From Pseudarthrobacter sp. C4D7 (GTDB lineage Bacteria > Actinomycetota > Actinomycetes > Actinomycetales > Micrococcaceae), in contig NZ_JABFMW010000010.1 of assembly GCF_013359725.1 (NCBI RefSeq), positions 55,671 to 119,670 on the forward strand: 64,000 nucleotides of DNA. Direction: 5' to 3'. The position numbers were made by a program, and so were the translations under genes. The notes beneath the pieces are model-generated. The model made no database searches, was not told the DNA's origin, and saw nothing but the letters and a program-made list of their open reading frames with translations. Positions 9,859 through 17,383 of the stretch are shown piece by piece (positions within the stretch are counted from its first letter, which is position 1; the number at the start of each line of letters is the position of its first letter).

Positions 9859-10695
9859 CTAGAGTTCCGCCCGCCGGGCGCGGACGGCGCGGCTGACGCC
9901 CACGGCCCCGGCCAGCAGCGCCAGGGCTGCCAGGCCAAACCCGGCGGTGGCAACGGTGGCGCCTGCCCCGCCGTTATCCGGGGAGCCGTTCAGGGCGCCG
10001 GGCACCGACCCCGGCGCCGTGTGCAGGCCCTCAATGTTCTGGACGGCCAGCTTCAGGTTCTGGTCTGCCAGGCTGCCCCACGCGTAGACAATGGTGTGCG
10101 TCCCTTCAGCCACGGTGACGTCCGCCGGGCCAATCACGGGAGTGGTGGTGCCGGCCGCAGCAACTGCCGCCGGGACAGTGCCGGGATCGAGGGTCAGTGT
10201 CTGTTCGTTCGGGTTGGCCAGGTTGGTGACGACGGCGGTACCACCGGCCAGGACATCGACGGCGGGGGCGGCGGCAGCATGCCGGACGGTCAGCTTGCCC
10301 TTGCCGGCCGGGATCTGGGATACGTCGTTGGTGAACAGGCTTGCCGTGGGTTTGCCGTCCGCGCCGAGGTGGGCCGCAGCGGTGTAGTTTCCATTGGCGG
10401 CCAGGTTCACGCTGACGGGCCCGATGGCAGGGGCCGACGCGTCGGCAGCGTCAGCTGCCGTGATGGCAATCTCGTAGGTGCCCGCCGGGAGTGCCAGGGG
10501 CCCGGCAAGGGTTCCGGGGGTGAAATCGTCCAACGTGCGGTCGCCGTTGACCCAGACGTCCACGGTCAGTCCCGGAACGCCGTGCAGCACCGAGAGCTGG
10601 GCGTCTCCTTCTGCTGCGGTGGCGGGGCCGGCCAGAGCGATTGCGGCTGCAATGGCTGCTGCACCGGCACCTGCGGTGAGAATTGTGTTGCGCAT
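9859..10695 (-). CDS. Secreted DUF4397-domain protein with C-terminal membrane anchor
   Basis: 278 aa. It has a signal peptide (about 1-27, ending A-T-A-A) and two beta-rich halves that fit DUF4397 (A-Q-L-S-V-L-H-G-V-P and G-K-L-T-V-R-H-A-A). A C-terminal hydrophobic helix (FGLAALALLAGAVGVSRAV) is followed by a short basic tail. This is the layout of a sortase substrate, but no LPXTG-like motif is obvious before the helix. The second ATG (10695) is chosen because AAGGAG lies 6 nt before it. The first ATG touches that site. Its adjacency to the sortase suggests it is exported and perhaps wall-linked. Confidence 0.87.
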   Translation of the reverse strand: MRNTILTAGAGAAAIAAAIALAGPATAAEGDAQLSVLHGVPGLTVDVWVNGDRTLDDFTPGTLAGPLALPAGTYEIAITAADAADASAPAIGPVSVNLAANGNYTAAAHLGADGKPTASLFTNDVSQIPAGKGKLTVRHAAAAPAVDVLAGGTAVVTNLANPNEQTLTLDPGTVPAAVAAAGTTTPVIGPADVTVAEGTHTIVYAWGSLADQNLKLAVQNIEGLHTAPGSVPGALNGSPDNGGAGATVATAGFGLAALALLAGAVGVSRAVRARRAEL

Positions 10696-10712
10696 GTCCA
10701 TCTCCTTGAACG

Positions 10713-10734
10713 GCCCGGCTGCCGGGCGTTTTTT
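10713..10734 (+). terminator. Hairpin with T-run in leader of DUF4397 gene
   Basis: GCCCGG (10713-10718) and CCGGGC (10722-10727) form a tight hairpin, followed on the plus strand by GTTTTTT. As a terminator it would stop plus-strand transcripts, but there is no plus-strand gene just upstream. On the minus strand the same hairpin lies in the 5' leader of the DUF4397 gene, about 10 nt before the Shine-Dalgarno site, where it might affect translation or mRNA stability. Confidence 0.45.
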
Positions 10735-10848
10735 GCTGACACCCCTACTACCGGCGGACTCCCGGATTTGGATGCAGATTCATGGAGATTTCTTAAAACT
10801 ATTTTTGCCGGGCCTTGGGCTGCCCCTTCCGGCAGCGCCCACCGGGCC

Positions 10849-11868
10849 CTAGATGGCCGCCGGAGCGGCGGTGCTGGCCCGGACCACCAGCGCCGGGGCC
10901 ACCACGGTGGAGCTCACCGCCGCGCCTGACTCAATCTCGTCGAGCATGATGTCCATGCAGCGCCGCCCCAGTTCCTCGAAGTCCTGGCGGACGGTGGTCA
11001 GCGGCGGGGTGAAGTACTCCGCCTCAGGCTGGTCATCGAAGCCCACCAGGGAGACGTCGTCGGGCACCCTGACGCCGGCTTCGGTGAAGGCGCGCAGCAC
11101 GCCCAGCGCCATCTGGTCGTTTCCCACGAAGATGGCCGTGGCGGTCAGGCTGGAGGCCAGCCTGCGGCCGATGGCGTAGCCGCTGCCTGCACTCCAGTCC
11201 CCTTCCACCAGGAGGGATTCATCCAGGCCCGCCTCCCTGAGCACGGCCCGCCAGCCCTCGGCCCGTTCTGCCCCGTCCGTCCAGTCCGGCGGCCCGGCGA
11301 TGTGTCCGATCTGCCGGTGGCCTTCCTTGACCAAATGTTCGACGGCGAGCCTTGCCCCCGCGCGCTGGTCCACCATGGCCCCGCTCACCTTCGCACTGCC
11401 GGCAGAGCCCACAGCCACGACGGGCACCGGGAGGTTCATCTGCTCCAGCACGGCCAGGGTGTCCGCGTGCGGCACCAGCACCGCAATCCCGTCCACGGCC
11501 TGGTCCATGAAGTGGCCCACGGCGTCGGAAATGGCGTCCCGGCTGACCTCCCGCAGGGCTGCGATGCTGACAAAGTAGCCGGCATTGCGGGCCGCGTGCT
11601 CAACGCCCAGCAACGTGTTGGCCGGTCCGTACTGGGAAAGCTCACTGGCCAGCACGCCGATGGTCTGCGAGCGCCGCGTGACCAGGCTCCGGGCCGCGGT
11701 GTTCCGCCGGTACCCCAGTTCCGCGATGGCTGCCTCCACCTTTTTCCGGGTTGCCTTGCTGACGTTGGGGTGGTTGTTCACCACGCGGGAGACGGTCTGG
11801 TGGGAAACGCCGGCCACCTTGGCCACGTCTTCCAGGCGCGGCATCCGGCCTTTGCTGGTTTTTGCCAT
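10849..11868 (-). CDS. LacI-family transcriptional regulator
   Basis: 339 aa. The N-terminal LacI helix-turn-helix (DVAKVAGVSHQTVSRVVN, about 14-31) is followed by the effector-binding domain (about 70-330, closing with G-F-D-D-Q-P-E-A-E-Y-F). A longer in-frame extension upstream looks non-coding and is excluded. ATG 11868 lies 6 nt after a -10-like CACAAT, so a leaderless transcript is possible. It is not next to a sugar-use gene: the 3' side faces the DUF4397 operon and the 5' side faces a YCII gene. Its target and ligand are unknown. Confidence 0.9.
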   Translation of the reverse strand: MAKTSKGRMPRLEDVAKVAGVSHQTVSRVVNNHPNVSKATRKKVEAAIAELGYRRNTAARSLVTRRSQTIGVLASELSQYGPANTLLGVEHAARNAGYFVSIAALREVSRDAISDAVGHFMDQAVDGIAVLVPHADTLAVLEQMNLPVPVVAVGSAGSAKVSGAMVDQRAGARLAVEHLVKEGHRQIGHIAGPPDWTDGAERAEGWRAVLREAGLDESLLVEGDWSAGSGYAIGRRLASSLTATAIFVGNDQMALGVLRAFTEAGVRVPDDVSLVGFDDQPEAEYFTPPLTTVRQDFEELGRRCMDIMLDEIESGAAVSSTVVAPALVVRASTAAPAAI

Positions 11869-12017
11869 GTGCCTATTGTGCCTGTTGCTTTCCCTGCGTC
11901 CCCCTGTGTTGCAGCAGCCGGTGGCTCCGCCAGGGATTGCGGCTGGATCCTTGCGCGGCGGCTGCCCGGTGGGAAGGATGGGGGCAATCCCCCGTCTGCA
12001 AAGAAGGAGCCGGTGGA

Positions 12018-12359
12018 ATGACCAAATACCTGATCTCGTTTCCCAGCGGCGCCATGGACGTCCCCGCCGGCCGGCTGCAGGAAGTGGCCGACGCCGCCCA
12101 CGCCGTGGTCCAGGAGGCAAAGGACGACGGCGTCTGGGTGTTTGGCGGCGGCATTGACGAGGACGTCCCGCCCGTCCTGGTCAACGGCGACGGAACCGTG
12201 AAGGAGGGAACCTATCCCCAGACAGCGCAGCTCGAGGGCGGCTATACGGTGCTGGAACTGCCGTCTTACGGAGCTGCGGTGCAGTGGGCCGCGAAGATCG
12301 CCACCGCCTGCCGCTGCGCCCAGGAGCTTCGCGCCGCCCAGTACGACCCCGCCAGCTGA
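12018..12359 (+). CDS. YCII-related domain protein
   Basis: 113 aa. The fold signature of the YCII/DGPF family is visible: an N-terminal strand M-T-K-Y-L-I-S-F, a central G-V-W-V-F-G-G-G-I and the G-G-Y-T-V-L-E-L-P-S-Y strand, then a helical tail. These small dimeric alpha+beta proteins are often linked to ECF sigma factors, but most have no known reaction. AAGGAG lies about 9 nt before ATG. It is followed 23 nt later by a peptidase-like gene, probably co-transcribed. Confidence 0.82.
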   Translation: MTKYLISFPSGAMDVPAGRLQEVADAAHAVVQEAKDDGVWVFGGGIDEDVPPVLVNGDGTVKEGTYPQTAQLEGGYTVLELPSYGAAVQWAAKIATACRCAQELRAAQYDPAS

Positions 12360-12382
12360 ACCGTGGACCCGGGAGGCGACCC

Positions 12383-13000
12383 ATGATCCCGGCAGACCCG
12401 GTGGACCTGGCCTATCCGTTCTCCGGCACCTGGCTGGTGCAGAACTCGCCGGCGGACCGTGTCCCCAGCCACGGGACGCGGCTCTTTGCCACTGCATTCG
12501 CCATCGACTTCACGCCGGTGGACTCCAGTGGGCAGTCGGCTCCGGTCACCATGGCCGCACTGTTCCGGCCTGGACCGCCGGAACAGTTCGCGGGTTTCGG
12601 GCGGCCCGTAACGGCCCCGGTGGCCGGCCTGGTGCGCGCCGTACGTGACGGGGAACCGGACCACGCAGCTTTCCGCGGCTTTCCGTCGATCGGGTACGCC
12701 CTGACCCAGGCCCGGCGGGTGCGGGAGGGGTGGCTGGGCCTGGCGGGCAACCACGTGATCATCCAGAGCGGAAACGCGTTCATCGCCCTGTGCCATCTCC
12801 AGCGCGGGAGCGTCTGCGTCCAGCGGGACCAGCTGGTGCGGCCCGGGGAGCCGGTAGGCAGCTGCGGCAACTCGGGAAACAGCACTGAACCGCATGTGCA
12901 TGTGCAGGCGATGGATTCAGCTGACCCCGGACAGGCTGCCGCGGTGCCCATCGTGTTTCCGGATGGACTTCCGCGGAATGGGACGGTTGTATTTGCCTGA
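12383..13000 (+). CDS. M23-family peptidase-like protein
   Basis: 205 aa. It has the LytM/M23 arrangement: an upstream H-G-T-R-x5-A-I-D-F segment (about 30-43), a central N-H-V-I-I-Q strand and the C-terminal motif with H-V-H (N-S-T-E-P-H-V-H-V-Q, about 172-181). M23 enzymes are zinc endopeptidases, usually of peptidoglycan cross-bridges. No signal peptide is visible, which is odd for a wall hydrolase, so it may be cytoplasmic or non-classical. GGGAGG precedes ATG 12383. Some homologues are likely inactive. Here the first His and the Asp are spaced loosely. Confidence 0.75.
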   Translation: MIPADPVDLAYPFSGTWLVQNSPADRVPSHGTRLFATAFAIDFTPVDSSGQSAPVTMAALFRPGPPEQFAGFGRPVTAPVAGLVRAVRDGEPDHAAFRGFPSIGYALTQARRVREGWLGLAGNHVIIQSGNAFIALCHLQRGSVCVQRDQLVRPGEPVGSCGNSGNSTEPHVHVQAMDSADPGQAAAVPIVFPDGLPRNGTVVFA

Positions 13001-13090
13001 GATTGGGCGTCTGGCTGCCAGCCGGCCAATACTGATCGCCGAGGAAAGCACTTTTCACACCGCCCAGTTCCTCGGTCCTGCCGCTGCCGG

Positions 13091-13630
13091 TCACGCGGCA
13101 GGGTCGAGGTGGATGATCAGGCAGGTACTGGAAGCGGTCGCAAGGACGCGGCCGCCCTGGTCCCGGATGTCACCCTCGGCGAACGCGACGCCTTTGCCCC
13201 GCCTGGTCACCCAACCGTGAGCGGTGACCGGGCCGGTGCCGGCGGTGATGGGGCGCAGGAACGAGACCTTGATCTCCAGGCTGGTATAGCCGACGCCGGC
13301 AGGCAGGGTCGCATGCACGGCGCATCCGCACGCGGAGTCCAGCACGGTGGCGAAGAATCCGCCGTGGACGGACCCGATCGGGTTGTAGTGGGACTCGTCC
13401 GGAACCGCGGTCATCACCACATCCCCGTCCGCGACAGTCACGATCTCCAGCCCGATATGGCTGCTGATGGGCGGCCCCGGAACCTCGCCGGCAGCGACGG
13501 CACTGAGCTGTTCGAGGCCGGACAGTGCGAAGAGCGCACGCTTGTCCTTTCCCGGCGCCTGGTAGTGGATGATTCGCGACCGGTCCGTGCTCGACGGACC
13601 CGGAGTCCGGCGGGTGTGGCTTGTGGTCAT
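13091..13630 (-). CDS. PaaI-family hotdog-fold thioesterase
   Basis: 179 aa. The hotdog thioesterase core lies at about 60-175. Hallmarks are H-Y-N-P-x-G-S-V-H-G-G-F-F-A (about 91-104), with the G-x-V-H-G-G that supports acyl-CoA hydrolysis, and A-F-A-E-G-D-I-R-D near the end. It probably cleaves CoA thioesters of aromatic or other acids. ATG 13630 has GAGG about 9 nt upstream. It follows the remnant of an aldo/keto reductase gene by 10 nt and may have lost its original promoter in that deletion. Confidence 0.88.
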   Translation of the reverse strand: MTTSHTRRTPGPSSTDRSRIIHYQAPGKDKRALFALSGLEQLSAVAAGEVPGPPISSHIGLEIVTVADGDVVMTAVPDESHYNPIGSVHGGFFATVLDSACGCAVHATLPAGVGYTSLEIKVSFLRPITAGTGPVTAHGWVTRRGKGVAFAEGDIRDQGGRVLATASSTCLIIHLDPAA

Positions 13631-13640
13631 TTGGGATGCC

Positions 13641-13913
13641 TCACGCCACCGGCACGACCGAGGCATCGAAAGCGGCTGCCTGGCCTCCCTGGAGCCCGTT
13701 CAGCGCCTTCGCGTTGGCCTGATGCGGGATGCCGGGGGCGATCCGGCTGACGTCATCGAGACGGTCGTACTGGTCCTCGGTGAGGCCGAGGGTGAGGGCT
13801 GCGAGGTAGTCGTCGAGCTGGGCGACGCGGCGGGGTCCGATAATCGGCACCCCGGGGGTGGCGAGGCGGCGCGCCCGTTCCCGCACCCACGCGGTGGCGA
13901 CCTGCGCGGGCGG
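13641..13913 (-). pseudogene. 3' remnant of an aldo/keto reductase gene
   Basis: About 90 codons remain of a family usually around 330 residues. The remnant reads P-A-Q-V-A-T-A-W-V, then G-V-P-I-I-G-P-R-R-V-A-Q-L-D-D-Y-L-A-A-L, which is the C-terminal NADPH-binding part of aldo/keto reductases. The barrel with the catalytic Asp, Tyr, Lys and His is missing. Upstream of about 13913 the sequence switches abruptly to a short-chain dehydrogenase on the other strand. It is non-functional as an enzyme, although a short peptide could still be made from ATG 13916. Confidence 0.8.
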
Positions 13914-14205
13914 CATCTACTCCGCCACCAAGGCCGCCCTCTGGTCCGCGACCAATTCGCTGCGCCTGGAATTGCAGCCCGCGGGGGTTCAGGTGGTCGG
14001 TGTGCATGTGGGCTACGTCGATACCGCGATGGCCGCCCACAGCAGCGACCCGAAGGTCGACCCTGCCGATCTCGTGACTCAGGTCTTCGACACGCTCGAG
14101 GCCGGCGGATATGAGGTCCTCGCCGACGACACGTCGGTGCAGCTCAAGGCCGGACTGTCCGCGCCGTTCGAAGCCGTTTACCCGCAGCTCGCCACCGGCA
14201 AGTAG
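13908..14205 (+). pseudogene. 3' remnant of a short-chain dehydrogenase/reductase gene
   Basis: About 98 codons remain. It begins at G-G-I-Y-S-A-T-K-A-A-L-W-S, the catalytic Y-x3-K region of classical SDR enzymes, and runs through the C-terminal part (G-V-H-V-G-Y-V-D-T-A-M-A). The NAD(P)-binding Rossmann half is absent. The apparent open frame extending left to 13858 is the antisense of the aldo/keto reductase remnant, not SDR sequence. Together with that remnant it marks a deletion scar (see findings). Confidence 0.8.
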
Positions 14206-14262
14206 CCCCACCGGGGATGCTGCGCCGGGTCCATTGCGGAGGGTGACAGGCGGGGAAGGTAA

Positions 14263-14300
14263 GGATGTCAAACCCGCTCACATGGCGGGTTTGACCATCC
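14263..14300. terminator. Strong inverted repeat between SDR remnant and tRNA-Lys
   Basis: GTCAAACCCGC (14267-14277) pairs perfectly with GCGGGTTTGAC (14285-14295) around a 7-nt loop. GGAT/ATCC extends the stem to 15 bp with one bulged base. It is placed to end transcription of the tRNA (minus strand) and of the SDR remnant (plus strand). No U-run follows on either strand. Confidence 0.6.
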
Positions 14301-14313
14301 AACCAACATTGGG

Positions 14314-14386
14314 TGGGCCCTGTGGGGCTCGAACCCACGACCCACGGATTAAAAGTCCGATGCTCTACCAACTGAGCTAAAGGCCC
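14314..14386 (-). tRNA. tRNA-Lys (anticodon UUU)
   Basis: A 73-nt cloverleaf is readable on the minus strand. The acceptor stem GGGCCTT pairs with AGGGCCC (one G-U pair). The D-arm is TTAGCTCAGTTGGTAGAGCA, the anticodon loop is CTTTTAA (anticodon TTT), and the T-arm contains GGGTTCGAGCCCC with GTTCGA. The discriminator base is A. The 3' CCA is not encoded and would be added after transcription. Confidence 0.97.
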
Positions 14387-14595
14387 CTGCCGGCCGGTCA
14401 GACACGGTGTCCCTGCCCGTTCGGCCCAATCCATTTCTGGACGTTAATACTCTAACCCATGGTTCCGGCCACTTCGCACATGTCCCGGGCGCCGCCGTCG
14501 TGCCTTTCCACCAGCGGTTACTTCCCTTCCTGCCGGCGGCGGACAGGCGCCGCGGATGCTCGATTTCCGCGGCGCCACAGGAGTAGCGTGGGGGC

Positions 14596-15258
14596 ATGAG
14601 CGAGCAAGCAGGAACCAGCAGTCCGTACGGCGGCAGCAACCGGCACCACAAACCCAAGCCCTTCGCTCCGATGGACTTCGAGCCCTTCGCGGGCGGGGCG
14701 GATCCCGCCCGGGTGTCAGAGGCCGCCCACCTTGCCGCCCAGGCGTTGGTCCGCCACGGCCGGGACAGCGACGATCCCGTGATCACCGAACGCCTGGTGA
14801 AGCTCGCCGATGAACAGGGCCTGGACGCCATCGCCGAGATGTGGGCCGAGAGCCCTGCCCGCTCCCTCCCCGGAGCCTTGTGGCGGCTCTACGCCCTGCG
14901 TGCCGCCACCGTGCAGGACCCCGAACGCATTTCCGTATACTTCCGGGCCGGCAGGGAAACAGCACAGGTGTCCAACGTGGTGGCCGGCGCCGCTGAGCCG
15001 CCAGGGGCCGAGGAAATGCGCGCCATGGCGGACGCCATCCTTTCCGGCGCGTTTGACGGCGACTTCGACGTCGCACTGGAGCGCTCCGCTGCCTTCTGCC
15101 GTGTGGTGGCGCTCGGCCAGGCCACCCTCGCCGACGGTGCCGAACATGCCAACGAGGCCCACGCCAGCAAACTCACCCGCAACTCGCACCAGCTGGTGAA
15201 GACTGCCGAGGACCTGGAGCACGCAGCCAACGCGTGGCGCCTGGGCGAACTGGACTGA
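14596..15258 (+). CDS. Conserved actinobacterial protein of unknown function
   Basis: 220 aa, soluble, largely helical by composition. The N-terminal 40 residues are polar (S-N-R-H-H-K-P-K-P-F). The rest is rich in Ala, Glu and Leu with no metal or nucleotide motif that I recognise. Residues about 60-125 and 130-205 look like helical-repeat material. It has no Shine-Dalgarno. TAGCGT lies 6 nt before ATG, so the mRNA is probably leaderless. A hairpin follows 46 nt after the stop. I cannot assign a function. Confidence 0.8.
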   Translation: MSEQAGTSSPYGGSNRHHKPKPFAPMDFEPFAGGADPARVSEAAHLAAQALVRHGRDSDDPVITERLVKLADEQGLDAIAEMWAESPARSLPGALWRLYALRAATVQDPERISVYFRAGRETAQVSNVVAGAAEPPGAEEMRAMADAILSGAFDGDFDVALERSAAFCRVVALGQATLADGAEHANEAHASKLTRNSHQLVKTAEDLEHAANAWRLGELD

Positions 15259-15303
15259 GCCTTCCCAAGTCCTGCCGGGCGGGAGTTTCCGGGGCAAACG
15301 AAG

Positions 15304-15334
15304 GCCCCGCTGTCAAGATTGACTTGCGCGGGGC
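15304..15334 (+). terminator. Hairpin terminator after the 220-aa gene
   Basis: GCCCCGC (15304-15310) pairs with GCGGGGC (15328-15334). An inner GTCAA/TTGAC stem (15312-15316 with 15319-15323) lies inside it. It is placed 46 nt after the stop codon of the gene ending at 15258. No T-run follows, so it may act as a Rho-assisted or L-shaped terminator. Confidence 0.5.
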
Positions 15335-15353
15335 GAAGTAGAAGACTGAAACC

Positions 15354-15443
15354 GGTGCCGAGCCGCGAAACCCCCGGGCTTCAACAATTAGCCGCCTAGA
15401 GCGGCCTACCGCCGAGAGGCGTATCCGGTTCGGCACCATTTTT
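15354..15443 (+). ncRNA. Candidate structured RNA ahead of DUF47-pit genes
   Basis: A 12-bp closing stem joins 15354-15365 (GGTGCCGAGCCG) to 15426-15437 (CGGTTCGGCACC, one G-U pair). Inside are a GCCGC/GCGGC hairpin (15391-15405) and a CGCC/GGCG hairpin capped by a GAGA tetraloop (15410-15421). A C-run (15371-15375) lies in the first segment. The closing stem is followed on the plus strand by ATTTTT, as at an intrinsic terminator. It could be a small RNA or a leader element for the phosphate genes 130 nt downstream. I match it to no known family. Confidence 0.4.
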
Positions 15444-15574
15444 CTGCCCTTTTCCAGGCGGCCAATTCCGAGGGTGCAGTTGCGGGCCGGTAGAGTAAGC
15501 GTCAGTTGCCCGCCGCCGTCAAGTCACACGGCAGCAACCCCCGCCTTGATACGTCCCTGGAGACCGGTAAAAAC

Positions 15575-16192
15575 GTGAAGCTGCGCCTTTTTCCACAGGA
15601 GCCCGCAGGGCTTAACCTGCTCTCTCAGATGGCACAACAGATCGTGCTGGCCACCGCCACCCTGGCCGAGATTCTCGGTGTCCCGGCCGACGAGCACGGC
15701 AAGCTCGTCGAGGACATGCACAACATCGAGGCCAAGTCCGCCGAACTGCATTTTGCGCTGTTGACCCACATGCGCACCAGCTTCGTGAACCCGCTCCCCC
15801 GCGAGGACATGTACGCCCTGTCCCGGTACCTCAATGAGGCCATGGAGAAGATGGACGCCGCCGCGGAACTGGTGGCGCTCTACCGGCTCGACCGTTTGCC
15901 CAAGCGGGCCGCCGACCAGCTGGAGATCATCAGCAGGCAGGCCGAGCTGACCGTTGACGCCATGCGCAGGCTCAATGACCTGGACGACCTTGAGGACTAC
16001 TGGATCGAGATCCTGCGCCTGGCCAAACGGGCTGAACGGACCCACCGGGTCTGGGTGGCGGACATGATCGCGGACATGAAGTGGGCGCAGTACTCCCGGA
16101 ACCGGGACATCGCCAACCAGCTGGTGGAAGTCACCAAGGACATGCGGCGGGTGGCCACCCAGGTAGGCAGCATCATCGTCAAGGAATCCTGA
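15575..16192 (+). CDS. DUF47/PhoU-like protein partner of Pit transporter
   Basis: 205 aa, the usual length for the DUF47 (phosphate transport regulator-like) family. It is all-helical with PhoU-like bundles; the segments L-V-E-D-M-H-N-I-E and the D-D-L-E-D-Y-W-I-E-I-L run are typical. These cytoplasmic proteins are nearly always encoded with Pit transporters and probably gate them. GTG 15575 (V-K-L-R-L-F-P-Q-E-P) is chosen over an upstream TTG because it gives the family N-terminus and has GGAG ahead of it. The stop lies 1 nt before the pit start. Confidence 0.9.
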   Translation: MKLRLFPQEPAGLNLLSQMAQQIVLATATLAEILGVPADEHGKLVEDMHNIEAKSAELHFALLTHMRTSFVNPLPREDMYALSRYLNEAMEKMDAAAELVALYRLDRLPKRAADQLEIISRQAELTVDAMRRLNDLDDLEDYWIEILRLAKRAERTHRVWVADMIADMKWAQYSRNRDIANQLVEVTKDMRRVATQVGSIIVKES

Positions 16193-16193
16193 C

Positions 16194-17204
16194 GTGACCG
16201 CAGCTATTTTCGGTGCGGTGGTCCTGCTGGCCGCTGTGTTTGCCTTCCTGAACGGGTTCCGCGACGCGTCCACCTCGGTGGCGCTGGCCGTGCGGAACCG
16301 GGCGCTCACCCCCAGCGTGGCCATACTTCTCGCCGCGTTCTTCAACCTTGTCGGCGCGCTCCTCAGCGCCCTGCTCGCCGTCGCAGTCAGCCGGACCTGG
16401 ATCAGCCTGCCTGCCGGAACGGACGGGCTGGCCATCCTGGTTGCCGGACTGGCCAGCGCCTGCGCCTGGGGCGTCCTGATGTGGTGGCGCGGCATCCCGG
16501 CTTCCTCCACCCATGCCCTGGTGGGCGGGCTGGCCGGAGCCGGCCTGGCCAGCCTTTCCATCGGCGGCCCCGGGGTGGCGGGCGTGGACCAGTCGCTCCT
16601 GTTCCAGGTGGTGCTGCCACTGGTGCTGTCCCCGCTGGTGGCCTACAGCGGCTCGTTCCTCCTGGTGTATCCGGCCACCTGGGTGGCCCGCTACACCCAG
16701 GCCAATGTGGTGAACCAGCGTTTCCGCCGGGGCCAGGCCGTTGCGGCCGGTGCGGTCGCGTTTGGCCACGGCCTGCAGGACGGGCAGCGCGTCAGCGCGG
16801 TGCTGCTGCTGGCACTGCTGGCGGCAGGCTATGCCGACGGCGGGATCCCCGTCTGGGTGGCCGCGCTTTCGGCCGTAATGATGACCGCCGGGACGCTTTT
16901 CGGTGGATGGCGGATCTCGCACACCATCGGCTACAAGATCACCCGGATCGATCCCCTCCGCGGCTCCGTGGCCCAGACTTTCAGCGCGCTGATGCTCTTC
17001 GTGGGCGCCATCGGGCTGCACTGGCCGCTCTCCACCACCCACACGGTCACGGCAGGCACCCTCGGCGCCGGGGAGAACCAGCATTTTTCGGTCACCAACC
17101 GGAAGCTGGTCATCCGGATCCTGTGGCTTTGGGGGCTGACTCCGCTGGCTACCTGCGCCCTGGGTTTCGTGCTGGCGCTGGCGCTTTCCCCGCTTCCCGC
17201 CTAG
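16194..17204 (+). CDS. pit: Low-affinity inorganic phosphate transporter, PiT family
   Basis: 336 aa integral membrane protein with about 10 hydrophobic helices. The two PiT signature regions are visible: F-L-N-G-F-R-D-A-S near residues 18-26 (usually N-G-x-x-D) and G-L-H-W-P-L-S-T-T-H-T at about 270-280. It exchanges metal-phosphate or protons with phosphate across the cytoplasmic membrane. It is coupled to the DUF47 gene and starts at GTG only 1 nt after that gene's stop. It gives the cell a constitutive phosphate route next to the inducible Pst system. Confidence 0.93.
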   Translation: MTAAIFGAVVLLAAVFAFLNGFRDASTSVALAVRNRALTPSVAILLAAFFNLVGALLSALLAVAVSRTWISLPAGTDGLAILVAGLASACAWGVLMWWRGIPASSTHALVGGLAGAGLASLSIGGPGVAGVDQSLLFQVVLPLVLSPLVAYSGSFLLVYPATWVARYTQANVVNQRFRRGQAVAAGAVAFGHGLQDGQRVSAVLLLALLAAGYADGGIPVWVAALSAVMMTAGTLFGGWRISHTIGYKITRIDPLRGSVAQTFSALMLFVGAIGLHWPLSTTHTVTAGTLGAGENQHFSVTNRKLVIRILWLWGLTPLATCALGFVLALALSPLPA

Positions 17205-17383
17205 GCAGGCTGCACGGGGCGGTGCCGCCCTGTACAGCGCATCCGGCGTGACGTACATTCGAAAGTGCGCCCCCGGTCAACGGTGCCGGGGACCGGCGTC
17301 CGCGCCGTGTGCAGGGCTGCGGACCAGGTGCCGCTGCAGCCACCCGGCGGCTTGGATGCACAACGCGGAAAAGAGCAGGCGCG

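Noticed and set aside
13858..13907. Possible N-terminus for the SDR remnant
   Set aside because: The Arg-rich text encoded here is the antisense of the aldo/keto reductase remnant. True SDR sequence begins only at about 13908.
15354..15443. A tRNA reading of the structured element (7-bp acceptor-like stem followed by A)
   Set aside because: There is no T-arm GTTCRA motif and no credible anticodon arm, so it is not a tRNA.
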